This document shows, piece after piece, positions 7,794 through 14,421 of a DNA stretch of 24,393 nt. Made by a program: the position numbers and the translations under genes. The stretch's first letter is position 1; every line of letters starts with the position of its first letter. The notes under the pieces were generated by a model, which was not told the origin of the DNA, did no database searches, and saw nothing but the letters and a program-made list of their open reading frames with translations. The DNA is from JBJXHB01 sp046160725 (GTDB lineage: Bacteria; Pseudomonadota; Gammaproteobacteria; Burkholderiales; Burkholderiaceae_C), in assembly GCA_046160725.1 (NCBI GenBank), contig JBJXHB010000562.1:1-24393 (forward strand), read 5' to 3'.

Positions 7794-8780
7794 ATGTCCT
7801 GGCTGGTGTTCCACAAGCTGCTGGCGATCTTCTTCACGGTGGCGCTGGGCTGGCTGGCCGGGCGCCGCCGCTGGCTGGGCGCCGACGGCGACCCGGCCCG
7901 GGTGCTGGGCCAGTGCGCCTTTTTCCTGTTCGTGCCGGCGCTGCTGTTCCGCACCACGGTGCGGCTGGACTTCAGCACCATGCCGTGGTCGGCGGTGGCC
8001 GCCTTCTTCGTGCCGGTGATGGCGCTGCTGCTGCTGGCCTACCTGCAGCAGCGGCGCACCCGCAGTGCCGACCGACACGGCCCCGCGGCGCCGGCGGTGC
8101 GGGCCATCGCGGTGACCTTCGGCAATTCGGTCCAGGTGGGCATTCCGCTGGCCGCAGCGCTGTTCGGCGAGGCCGGCCTGCGCATCCACATCGCCCTGGT
8201 CAGCCTGCATGCGCTGGTGCTGCTGTCGGCGGTGACCGCGCTGGCCGAGCTGGATATCGCCCGGGCGCGGGCCCGCGCCGAGGGCGCGGCGTCGGCCTGG
8301 GACACGCTGATGCAGACGGTGCGCAGCACCGTGATCCACCCGGTGGTGCTGCCGGTGCTGGCCGGGCTGGCCTGGAATGCCACCGGCATCGGCCTGCACC
8401 CGGTGGCCGACGAGGCGCTGCAGGTGCTGGGCGCGGCGGTGGTGCCGATCTGCCTGGTGCTGATCGGCCTGAACCTGGCCCAGCAGGGCGGCATGCCGGC
8501 CCTGGGCGGCGCCCTGCGCATCTCGCTGGCCAAGCTGGTGCTGCTGCCGGCGCTGGTGCTGGCGGTGGCCGCGCTGGGATTCGGGCTCACGGGGGTGACG
8601 CTGGCCGTGGTGGTGATGATGGCCGCGCTGCCGGTGGGCAGCAATGCGCTGATCTTTGGCCAACGCTATGAGACCCTGGTGCCCGAGACCACCACGGCCA
8701 TCGTGCTGTCGACCATCGCCTTCGGCGCCACCGCGCCCCTGTGGCTGGGCCTGCTGGCCTGGCTGGGCCGCGCGGCCTGA
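7794..8780 (+). CDS. AEC (auxin efflux carrier) family permease
   Basis: This encodes a 328-residue membrane protein with about ten hydrophobic segments. The opening HKLLAIFFTVALGWLAGRR, the FGNSVQVGIPLAAALFG segment and the C-terminal MMAALPVGSNALIFGQRY are hallmarks of bacterial AEC-family transporters. Characterised bacterial members such as MdcF-like proteins export or import small organic acids, but the substrate here is unknown. The ATG at 7794 gives the usual short N-terminus before the first membrane segment. It is divergent from rsmE and followed 38 nt later by proA on the same strand; a separate promoter may serve proA. Confidence 0.9.
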   Translation: MSWLVFHKLLAIFFTVALGWLAGRRRWLGADGDPARVLGQCAFFLFVPALLFRTTVRLDFSTMPWSAVAAFFVPVMALLLLAYLQQRRTRSADRHGPAAPAVRAIAVTFGNSVQVGIPLAAALFGEAGLRIHIALVSLHALVLLSAVTALAELDIARARARAEGAASAWDTLMQTVRSTVIHPVVLPVLAGLAWNATGIGLHPVADEALQVLGAAVVPICLVLIGLNLAQQGGMPALGGALRISLAKLVLLPALVLAVAALGFGLTGVTLAVVVMMAALPVGSNALIFGQRYETLVPETTTAIVLSTIAFGATAPLWLGLLAWLGRAA

Positions 8781-8782
8781 CG

Positions 8783-8809
8783 TTGCCCGACAACGGCTTT
8801 TGGGACAAT
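8783..8809 (+). promoter_or_regulatory. Candidate sigma-70 promoter for proA
   Basis: TTGCCC at 8783-8788 and GACAAT at 8804-8809 are separated by 15 nt, slightly short of the optimum. Initiation about 7 nt after the -10 box would leave a leader of only a few bases before the proA ATG at 8819, so the mRNA could be nearly leaderless. No Shine-Dalgarno sequence is visible before that ATG. Confidence 0.35.
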
Positions 8810-8818
8810 CCGCCCGCC

Positions 8819-10099
8819 ATGACGCCCACCGACATCCCCGCCTACATGGCCCACCTCGGGGCCCAGGCCCGCGCCGCGGCGACCGCACTGGCCCGCTCCG
8901 GCACGGCCCAGCGCGACGCCGCGCTGCATGCGCTGGCCCGGCTGCTGCGCGACGAGGGCGCCGCGCTCGCCGAGGTCAACGCCCGCGACCTGGACGCCGC
9001 CGCCGGGGCCGGCCTGGCGCCGGCCCTGGCCGACCGCCTGAAGCTCGGGCCCGCCGTGCTGGAGACCTGCGCCCAGGGCTGTGAACAGATCGCCGCCATG
9101 GCCGACCCGATCGGCGAGATCACCGAGCTTCGCCGCCGGCCCAGCGGCATCAGCGTCGGCCGCATGCGGGTGCCCCTGGGTGTGTTCGGCATGATCTACG
9201 AGAGCCGCCCCAACGTCACCATCGAGGCGGCGTCGCTGGCCATCAAGAGCGGCAACGCCTGCATCCTGCGCGGCGGCAGCGAGGCCGCGCATTCCAACGC
9301 CGCACTGGCCGTCCTGGTGCGCCGGGCGCTGGCCGCGGCCGGCCTGCCCGAGGACGCGGTGCAGCTGGTGGCCACCACCGACCGCGCCGCCGTCGGCTGC
9401 CTGATCACCATGCCGGCCTTCGTCGACGTCATCATCCCGCGCGGCGGCAAGGGCCTGATCGAGCGCGTCGCCCGCGAGGCCCGGGTGCCGGTGATCAAGC
9501 ACCTGGACGGCAATTGCCATGTCTATGTCGACGCGCAGGTCGACATCGAGCTGGCCCTGCGCGTCACCGACAACGCCAAGACGCAGAAGGTCAGCCCTTG
9601 CAATGCGGCGGAGTCGCTGCTGGTGCACCAGGCCATGGCCGCTGCGTTCCTGCCGCGCATCGGCGCGCTGTTCGCAGCCAAGGGCGTGGAGATGCGTTGC
9701 GACGCCACGTCGGCCGCCCTGCTGGCCGACGTGCCGGGCGCACTGGTGGTCGCGGCCACCGAGGACGACTGGGCCGCGGAGTACCTGGACCGCATCATCA
9801 GCATCAAGGTCGTGGCCGACCTGGACGAGGCCATCGCCCACATCGGTCGCTGGGGCTCGCACCACACCGACGCCATCCTCACCAGCCACCACCAAAGCGC
9901 CATGCGCTTCCTGCGCGAGGTCGACTCCGCCAGCGTGATGGTCAACGCCAGCACGCGCTTTGCCGACGGTTTCGAATACGGCCTGGGCGCAGAGATCGGC
10001 ATCTCCACCGACAAGCTGCACGCCCGCGGGCCGGTCGGCCTGGAGGGCCTGACCTCGCAGAAATGGGTGGTGCTGGGTCAGGGCGAGATCCGCACCTAG
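8819..10099 (+). CDS. proA: Glutamate-5-semialdehyde dehydrogenase (gamma-glutamyl phosphate reductase)
   Basis: This encodes a 426-residue cytoplasmic enzyme that reduces gamma-glutamyl phosphate to glutamate-5-semialdehyde with NADPH, the second step of proline biosynthesis. The aldehyde-dehydrogenase-like fold is complete. The catalytic cysteine is C261 in KVSPCNAAESLLVH, the nucleotide-binding stretch is GVFGMIYESRPNVT, ILRGGSEAAHSN follows, and the ProA signature region reads AIAHIGRWGSHHTDAIL. The C-terminus GPVGLEGLTSQKWV is typical. The ATG at 8819 fits the family; an upstream in-frame ATG at 8741 lies inside the preceding gene. proB is not adjacent, which is common in Burkholderiales. 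Confidence 0.97.
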   Translation: MTPTDIPAYMAHLGAQARAAATALARSGTAQRDAALHALARLLRDEGAALAEVNARDLDAAAGAGLAPALADRLKLGPAVLETCAQGCEQIAAMADPIGEITELRRRPSGISVGRMRVPLGVFGMIYESRPNVTIEAASLAIKSGNACILRGGSEAAHSNAALAVLVRRALAAAGLPEDAVQLVATTDRAAVGCLITMPAFVDVIIPRGGKGLIERVAREARVPVIKHLDGNCHVYVDAQVDIELALRVTDNAKTQKVSPCNAAESLLVHQAMAAAFLPRIGALFAAKGVEMRCDATSAALLADVPGALVVAATEDDWAAEYLDRIISIKVVADLDEAIAHIGRWGSHHTDAILTSHHQSAMRFLREVDSASVMVNASTRFADGFEYGLGAEIGISTDKLHARGPVGLEGLTSQKWVVLGQGEIRT

Positions 10100-10165
10100 G
10101 GCCACCACAACCCCGATTGGGCCCGACACCCTGGACCAGGGCGGCCTTTGCCGCCAGGAGACCCG

Positions 10166-10891
10166 ATGTCCGATTCCCGCAAGGCCCTGGTGCTGTTTTC
10201 CGGCGGCCAGGATTCCACCGCCTGCCTGGCCTGGGCGCTGCACCACCATGCGGCGGTGGAGACGATCGGCTTCGACTACGGGCAGCGCCACCGCATCGAG
10301 CTGGACTGCCGCCCGGTGGTGCGCGAGCGGCTGGCTGCCGCCCGCCCTGACTGGGCTGCGCGGCTGGGCGAGGACCATGTCCTGGACCTGCGGCTGCTCG
10401 GACAACTGAGCGACACCGCGCTGACCCGGGAGCGGGCCATCGATGTCGATGCGCGCGGCCTGCCGACGAGCTTCGTGCCGGGCCGCAACCTGCTGTTCCT
10501 GGCCTATGCCGCGGTGGTGGCCTGGCGCCGCGGCGCCAGCGTGCTGGTCGGCGGCATGTGCGAAACCGACTACTCCGGCTATCCGGACTGCCGCGACAAC
10601 ACGCTCAAGGCCATGCAGCTGGCGCTGTCGCTGGGGCTGGACACGCCGATGGTGGTGCAGACGCCGCTGATGTGGCTGACCAAGGCCCAGACCTGGGCCC
10701 TGACCGACCAGCTCGGCGGCGCAGCGCTGACCGACCTGATCGTCGAGCACACCCACACCTGCTATCTCGGCGAGCGCGGCCTGCGCCACGACTGGGGCCG
10801 CGGCTGCGGCCAGTGCCCGGCCTGCGCTCTGCGGCGCGACGGCTGGTCGCAATGGCGCGCCACCCGCACAGCTGGCGACGATGAGCGATAG
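10166..10891 (+). CDS. queC: 7-cyano-7-deazaguanine (preQ0) synthase QueC
   Basis: This encodes a 241-residue ATP-dependent enzyme converting 7-carboxy-7-deazaguanine to preQ0 in queuosine biosynthesis. The PP-loop SGGQDS (12-17) binds ATP. The zinc site is visible as C199, C214, C217 and C220 near the C-terminus in a CxxCxxC arrangement preceded by a distant Cys. FVPGRNLLFL and CETDYSGYPDCR are QueC-specific strings. The start is supported by AGGAG 5 nt upstream of the ATG at 10166. A small GGCGG/CCGCC hairpin with a 6-nt loop lies just before that ribosome binding site. queD and queE are not in the window. The stop codon lies inside the start of the next gene, with an 11-nt overlap. Confidence 0.96.
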   Translation: MSDSRKALVLFSGGQDSTACLAWALHHHAAVETIGFDYGQRHRIELDCRPVVRERLAAARPDWAARLGEDHVLDLRLLGQLSDTALTRERAIDVDARGLPTSFVPGRNLLFLAYAAVVAWRRGASVLVGGMCETDYSGYPDCRDNTLKAMQLALSLGLDTPMVVQTPLMWLTKAQTWALTDQLGGAALTDLIVEHTHTCYLGERGLRHDWGRGCGQCPACALRRDGWSQWRATRTAGDDER

Positions 10892-11423
10892 CAGCTGGGT
10901 CGCGGTCGGCATCGCGCTGGTGCTCGGCTTCTGGATGCTGGGCGCCCACAACCGCGTGGTCGCGCTGCGTATGGCGCTGCATCAGGCCTGGGCCCAGGCC
11001 GAACCGCTGCTGCGCGAGCGGCTGGAGCTGCTGCAGGGCTTGCAGGCATCGGTCAGCGACGCCCTGACTTCAGAGACCCAAACGCTGGCCACCGCGCGCG
11101 AGGCGGCTGCCACCTTGGCCAGTGCCATAGCGTTTGCGGCCGCACGCCCAGCGGCTGCAGACGCCGCCCATGCCGTCGCAAGGGCTGAGGCTGCGTTGTC
11201 GCCCACCCAGGCCCGGCTGCTGGCACTGGCCGACGGCCTGCCCCTGCCGCGGCCGGCCGGCGTGGACGCCGCCGCCCGGCGGCTGCGCGAGCTGGACGCC
11301 GCCTACGGCTTTGCGCGGCAGCGCTACAACGACGCCGCGCAGGCCTACAACGACGCCATCCAGCAGTGGCCCACCCGGGCCCTGGTGCCGGTGTTCCGCT
11401 TCGACACCGCCGGCACGCTCTAA
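10881..11423 (+). CDS. LemA-family membrane-anchored protein
   Basis: This encodes a 180-residue protein with one N-terminal membrane segment (about residues 6-22) and a long helical remainder rich in Ala, Leu, Gln and Arg. The pattern NRVVALR followed by QAWAQAEPLLRERLELLQGL matches the first helix of LemA proteins, and the C-terminal RYNDAAQAYNDAIQQWP (148-164) followed by VFRFDT matches the LemA closing motif. LemA proteins form a helical bundle, are membrane-associated and have no agreed biochemical function. The middle portion is more divergent and Ala-rich than in typical members. The ATG at 10881 lies within the end of queC, giving an 11-nt overlap and likely co-translation. Confidence 0.78.
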   Translation: MSDSSWVAVGIALVLGFWMLGAHNRVVALRMALHQAWAQAEPLLRERLELLQGLQASVSDALTSETQTLATAREAAATLASAIAFAAARPAAADAAHAVARAEAALSPTQARLLALADGLPLPRPAGVDAAARRLRELDAAYGFARQRYNDAAQAYNDAIQQWPTRALVPVFRFDTAGTL

Positions 11424-11505
11424 GAACTTGTCCGCAAATAGGAAGGGCCTGCGCGGCAAGGCCGCCGCACCGTGACGCCGTTACGGATGGCAACCGGCCC
11501 AGTCC

Positions 11506-11566
11506 CCGGTATGGGCCGCGCCAGCCCGGCATTGCCCAGAATGCCGCTGCCGGATACCGGCGCGGC
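11506..11566. repeat. Nested inverted repeats upstream of the BamE-like lipoprotein gene
   Basis: Three perfect inverted pairs nest or overlap: CCGGTAT at 11506-11512 with ATACCGG at 11554-11560; GCCGCGCC at 11515-11522 with GGCGCGGC at 11559-11566; and CGGCATT at 11527-11533 with AATGCCG at 11540-11546 around a 6-nt loop. The two outer pairings share two bases and so are partly exclusive alternatives. The block lies in the 154-nt gap after the LemA-like gene and ends 11 nt before the next start codon, so it could end transcription or act in the 5' leader. Confidence 0.5.
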
Positions 11567-11577
11567 TGGAGCAGGTG

Positions 11578-12111
11578 ATGACGGAACGCAGGCAACGCCA
11601 GTGGGAGCGGTTGCTGGCGGTGGTGCTGGCAGCGGTGCTGCTGATGGCCCTGGCGGGTGTGCTGGCTGGCTGTGACCAGCTCGGGTCGCAGAAGCTGGTC
11701 GAGGACGTGTCCACCGAGGCCGATGTGCGGCGCTATTTTGGTGAGCCGAAGACCGTGACCGTGCAGCCCGATGGCAGCCGCACACTGGAATACCCGCGCC
11801 AGCCCGAAGGCAGTGCCAACTACCGCATCGTCATCGGCGCCAACGGCCGCATGACATCGTTGCGCCAGTTGCTGAACCCGGACAACCTGGCGCGCGTCAA
11901 GCCCGGCATGGACGGCGAGCAGGTGCGCGACATCGCCGGCCCCCCGGCGCGCCAGCTGCATTTCGCGCTGAAGAACGAGATGGTCTGGGAGTGGCGCTAT
12001 CGCGAGGGCCAGCAGCCCAGGCTGTTCAGCGCCACGTTCAACCCGCAGGGTCAGGTGCTGGGCACGGCCATGGTCGACGACCCGGCCGCGGCACAGGTCG
12101 GCGGCAAGTAG
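11578..12111 (+). CDS. Lipoprotein with BamE/OmlA-like domains
   Basis: This encodes a 177-residue predicted lipoprotein. The N-terminus is basic, then strongly hydrophobic (VVLAAVLLMALAGVL), and ends in a lipobox L29-A-G-C32, so signal peptidase II should cleave before C32 and lipid should be attached there. Two segments resemble the BamE (SmpA/OmlA) helix-helix-sheet start: VSTEADVRRYFGEPKTV at about 44-60 and PGMDGEQVRDIAGPPARQ at about 108-125, each with a Gly-Pro or Gly-Glu-Pro turn, followed by a tryptophan-rich strand WEWRYR. A tandem of BamE-like units is less usual than the single domain of BamE. The ATG at 11578 is preferred over the GTG at 11575 because GGAG lies 6 nt upstream. Residue D33 after the Cys would suggest inner-membrane retention under the E. 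coli +2 rule. Confidence 0.75.
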   Translation: MTERRQRQWERLLAVVLAAVLLMALAGVLAGCDQLGSQKLVEDVSTEADVRRYFGEPKTVTVQPDGSRTLEYPRQPEGSANYRIVIGANGRMTSLRQLLNPDNLARVKPGMDGEQVRDIAGPPARQLHFALKNEMVWEWRYREGQQPRLFSATFNPQGQVLGTAMVDDPAAAQVGGK

Positions 12112-12173
12112 CCATTGCTGGCCGGCCCGGCGGCACCGGCGCGCACGGGTCGCCGGCACTGGCCGCCCGCCCG

Positions 12174-12179
12174 CACAAT
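12174..12179 (+). promoter_or_regulatory. Candidate -10 box immediately upstream of the oxygenase alpha gene
   Basis: CACAAT followed by C resembles the ACAATC elements before proA, lptA and alr. It ends only 7 nt before the ATG at 12187, so a transcript from it would be leaderless or nearly so. No clear -35 or Shine-Dalgarno sequence is visible. Confidence 0.3.
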
Positions 12180-12186
12180 CGGGCGC

Positions 12187-13464
12187 ATGCTGCCGACCCC
12201 TACCGACACCGGCGCCCTGCCGCCCCCGGCCTGCGACACCGGCTGGGGCGACGCGCCCACCAGCCGCGCACCGGGCCGGGTCTATACCGACCCGGACTGG
12301 TTCCAGACCGAGCTGGAGCGCTTCTTCTATCGCGGGCACTGGTGCTATGTCGCGCTGGAGTGCGAGATCCCCGAGCCGGGCGAGTTCATCCGCAGCGTGG
12401 TCGGGCAGCGCAGTGTCATCGTGGTGCGCGACCTCGACGGCGTGGTGCGGGTGGTGGAGAACCGCTGCGCCCACCGCGGCGTCGCCTTCTGCCGCGAGCG
12501 GCAGGGCCGGGTCAAGGACTTCGTGTGTCCGTACCACCAGTGGAACTACAACCTCAAGGGCGACCTGATCGGCCTGCCGTTCCGGCGTGGCCTGCGCCAG
12601 GACGGCCGCGTGGTCGGTGGCATGCCGGCCGACTTCGACCTGCGCGAGCATGGGCTGACCCAGCTGCGCGTGGCCTGCCGCGGCGGCGCCATCTTTGCCA
12701 CCTTCGATGCCGACGCCGAGCCCTTCGAGGACTTCGTCGGCCCGGAGGTGCTGGCCTACTTCGACCGCGTGTTCCATGGCCGGCCGCTGAAGCTGCTGGG
12801 CTACAACCGCCAGCGCATCCCAGCCAACTGGAAGCTGATGCAGGAGAACATCAAGGACCCGTACCACCCCGGCCTGCTGCACACCTGGTTCGTCACCTTC
12901 GGGCTGTGGCGCGCCGACCAGCGCAGCCGCATGGTGGTGGACCGTCACGGCCGCCACGCGGCCATGGTGTCGACCCGCAACGCCGGCGGCGCCGGCGCCG
13001 CCACGCAGGGCGTCACCACCTTCCGCGCCGACATGCAGCTGCATGACGCGCGCCTGCTGGACGTGGTGCCCGAGCCGTGGTGGGGCGAGCCCAGCGTGGT
13101 GATGACCACGCTGTTCCCCAGCCTGATCATCCAGCAGCAGGTCAACTCGCTGTCGATGCGCCATATCCGCCCGGTCGGGCCGGGCGCTTTCGACTTTGTG
13201 TGGACGCACTTCGGCTATGCCGACGACGACGCGGCCATGACCGAGCGCCGGCTGCGCCAGGCCAACCTCTTCGGCCCGGCGGGGTTCGTCTCGGCCGACG
13301 ACGGCGAGGTCATCGCCTTCGTGCAGCAGGCCTTCGAGGCCCATGGCGCCGCGCGCACCCACAGCGAGCTGGACGGCCGCGGCACCGGGCCGGCCGACCA
13401 CATGGTCACCGAGACGCTGATCCGCGGCCTGTATGCCTACTGGCGTGGCGTGATGCAGATATGA
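12187..13464 (+). CDS. Rieske non-heme iron oxygenase, large (alpha) subunit; salicylate 5-hydroxylase/anthranilate dioxygenase type
   Basis: This encodes a 425-residue catalytic subunit of an aromatic-ring hydroxylating oxygenase. The Rieske [2Fe-2S] site is C94-x-H96 with C114-x2-H117. The mononuclear iron site lies in ENIKDPYHPGLLH, with H227 and H232 as ligands, D224 as the bridging aspartate between centres, and the third acidic ligand probably D371 or D372 in SADDGEV. The strings LLHTWFVTFGLWRAD and FGPAGFVSADDGEV are, from memory, very like NagG (salicylate 5-hydroxylase of naphthalene degraders) and AndAc-type anthranilate dioxygenases. The substrate is therefore likely a hydroxy- or amino-benzoate, but this is inference. 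The ATG at 12187 gives a family-like N-terminus. The stop overlaps the beta-subunit ATG (ATGA). Confidence 0.9.
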   Translation: MLPTPTDTGALPPPACDTGWGDAPTSRAPGRVYTDPDWFQTELERFFYRGHWCYVALECEIPEPGEFIRSVVGQRSVIVVRDLDGVVRVVENRCAHRGVAFCRERQGRVKDFVCPYHQWNYNLKGDLIGLPFRRGLRQDGRVVGGMPADFDLREHGLTQLRVACRGGAIFATFDADAEPFEDFVGPEVLAYFDRVFHGRPLKLLGYNRQRIPANWKLMQENIKDPYHPGLLHTWFVTFGLWRADQRSRMVVDRHGRHAAMVSTRNAGGAGAATQGVTTFRADMQLHDARLLDVVPEPWWGEPSVVMTTLFPSLIIQQQVNSLSMRHIRPVGPGAFDFVWTHFGYADDDAAMTERRLRQANLFGPAGFVSADDGEVIAFVQQAFEAHGAARTHSELDGRGTGPADHMVTETLIRGLYAYWRGVMQI

Positions 13465-13955
13465 CCCACGCCAGCCCGCTGCTGACTCCGGACGAGGCGC
13501 TGGCCGTGGCCGCGCTGTATGCCGACTATGCCGACGCGCTGGACGAGGGCCGCTGGGCCGACTGGCCGGGCTTCTTCACCGCCGACGGCGTGTACCGGCT
13601 GCAGGCGCGCGAGAACCATGAGCGCGGCCTGCCGCTGGCCACGCTGGCACTCGAGGGCCAGGGCATGCTGCTGGATCGCGTGGGCGCGGTGTCGGGCACG
13701 CTGTTCCACCACCCCTACTGGCAGCGCCATGTGGTCGGCGCGCCGCGGGTGCGGGCGCGCCACGACGACGGCCGCATCACCGCCCAGGCCTCGGTGCTGG
13801 TGGTGCGCACGCCGCGCGATGGCATGCCCGAGGTGCTGGTGGTCGGCCGTTACCTGGACCAGCTGGTGTCCACCCCCGAGGGCTGGCGCTTCGCGCGGCG
13901 CGAGCTGATCTTCGACAACGATCTGCTGCCCAATTCCGTCATCTATCCGCTGTAG
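13461..13955 (+). CDS. Aromatic-ring hydroxylating oxygenase, small (beta) subunit
   Basis: This encodes a 164-residue subunit with the SnoaL/NTF2-like cone fold typical of Rieske oxygenase beta subunits. Recognisable strings are LYADYADALDEGRWADWPGFFTADG in pieces at the N-terminus, YRLQARENHERGLPLA, and LFHHPYWQRHVVGAPRV, which match the NagH-like small subunits paired with NagG-like large subunits. The C-terminus REELIFDN-like segment (RRELIFDNDLLPNS) is also typical. It holds no metal site; its role is structural, within an alpha3-beta3 assembly. The ATG at 13461 overlaps the alpha-subunit stop by 4 nt, so the two subunits should be made in coupled, similar amounts. The ferredoxin gene follows after 39 nt. 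Confidence 0.9.
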   Translation: MTHASPLLTPDEALAVAALYADYADALDEGRWADWPGFFTADGVYRLQARENHERGLPLATLALEGQGMLLDRVGAVSGTLFHHPYWQRHVVGAPRVRARHDDGRITAQASVLVVRTPRDGMPEVLVVGRYLDQLVSTPEGWRFARRELIFDNDLLPNSVIYPL

Positions 13956-13994
13956 CGCTGCCCTGTTTCAGCGGGCTTCGACTGGAGAAACCTC

Positions 13995-14402
13995 ATGCCC
14001 GACCCGACCGATGCCGATGGCTGGTTCGACGTGGCCGCCGCGGCCGACGTGCCCGATGGTGACGTCATCGCCACCCATGCCGCCGGCCGCGAGATCGCCC
14101 TGGTGCGCCTGGGCGAACAGGTGCATGCCATCGATGCCACCTGCAGCCATGGCAACGCCAGCCTGTGCGGCGGCTTCGTCGAGCCCGACGGCAGCATCGA
14201 ATGCCCCCTGCACCAGGGCCGCTTCGACGTTCGCACCGGGCGCGCACTGTGCGAGCCGGTCACCATCGACCTGGCCGTGCACGCGGTCCAGCTGCGCGAC
14301 GGCCGGGTGTGGATCCGCCTGGCCCCACCGGCAGGCCGTGGCGAGGCACCGGGCCACCTGCAACAACGCGCCGCCGGCTTCCAGCAGCGCCGCGGCGGCT
14401 GA
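13995..14402 (+). CDS. Rieske [2Fe-2S] ferredoxin
   Basis: This encodes a 135-residue soluble Rieske ferredoxin expected to carry electrons from a reductase to the oxygenase just upstream. The cluster ligands are C50-x-H52 and C70-x2-H73 with 17 residues between, and CPLHQGRFDVRTGRAL is typical of bioxygenase ferredoxins such as NagAb. GGAG 7 nt before the ATG at 13995 supports the start. Homologous ferredoxins are usually about 105 residues; this one carries about 25 extra C-terminal residues rich in Gly, Gln and Arg after the last strand (VWIRLAPP). No ferredoxin reductase gene is adjacent. The gene ends 19 nt from the convergent end of the large regulator gene. Confidence 0.93.
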   Translation: MPDPTDADGWFDVAAAADVPDGDVIATHAAGREIALVRLGEQVHAIDATCSHGNASLCGGFVEPDGSIECPLHQGRFDVRTGRALCEPVTIDLAVHAVQLRDGRVWIRLAPPAGRGEAPGHLQQRAAGFQQRRGG

Positions 14403-14421
14403 GGCCAGCGCCGGCCGACGA

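Noticed and set aside
10100..10165. Possible preQ1 riboswitch before queC.
   Set aside because: There is a short GGCGG/CCGCC hairpin but no C-rich loop followed by the A-rich tail needed for the preQ1-I pseudoknot.
11451..11464. A 14-nt match (GCGCGGCAAGGCCG) to the repeat after alr, suggesting a third copy.
   Set aside because: The match does not extend on either side, and such GC-rich 14-mers can recur by chance in this composition.
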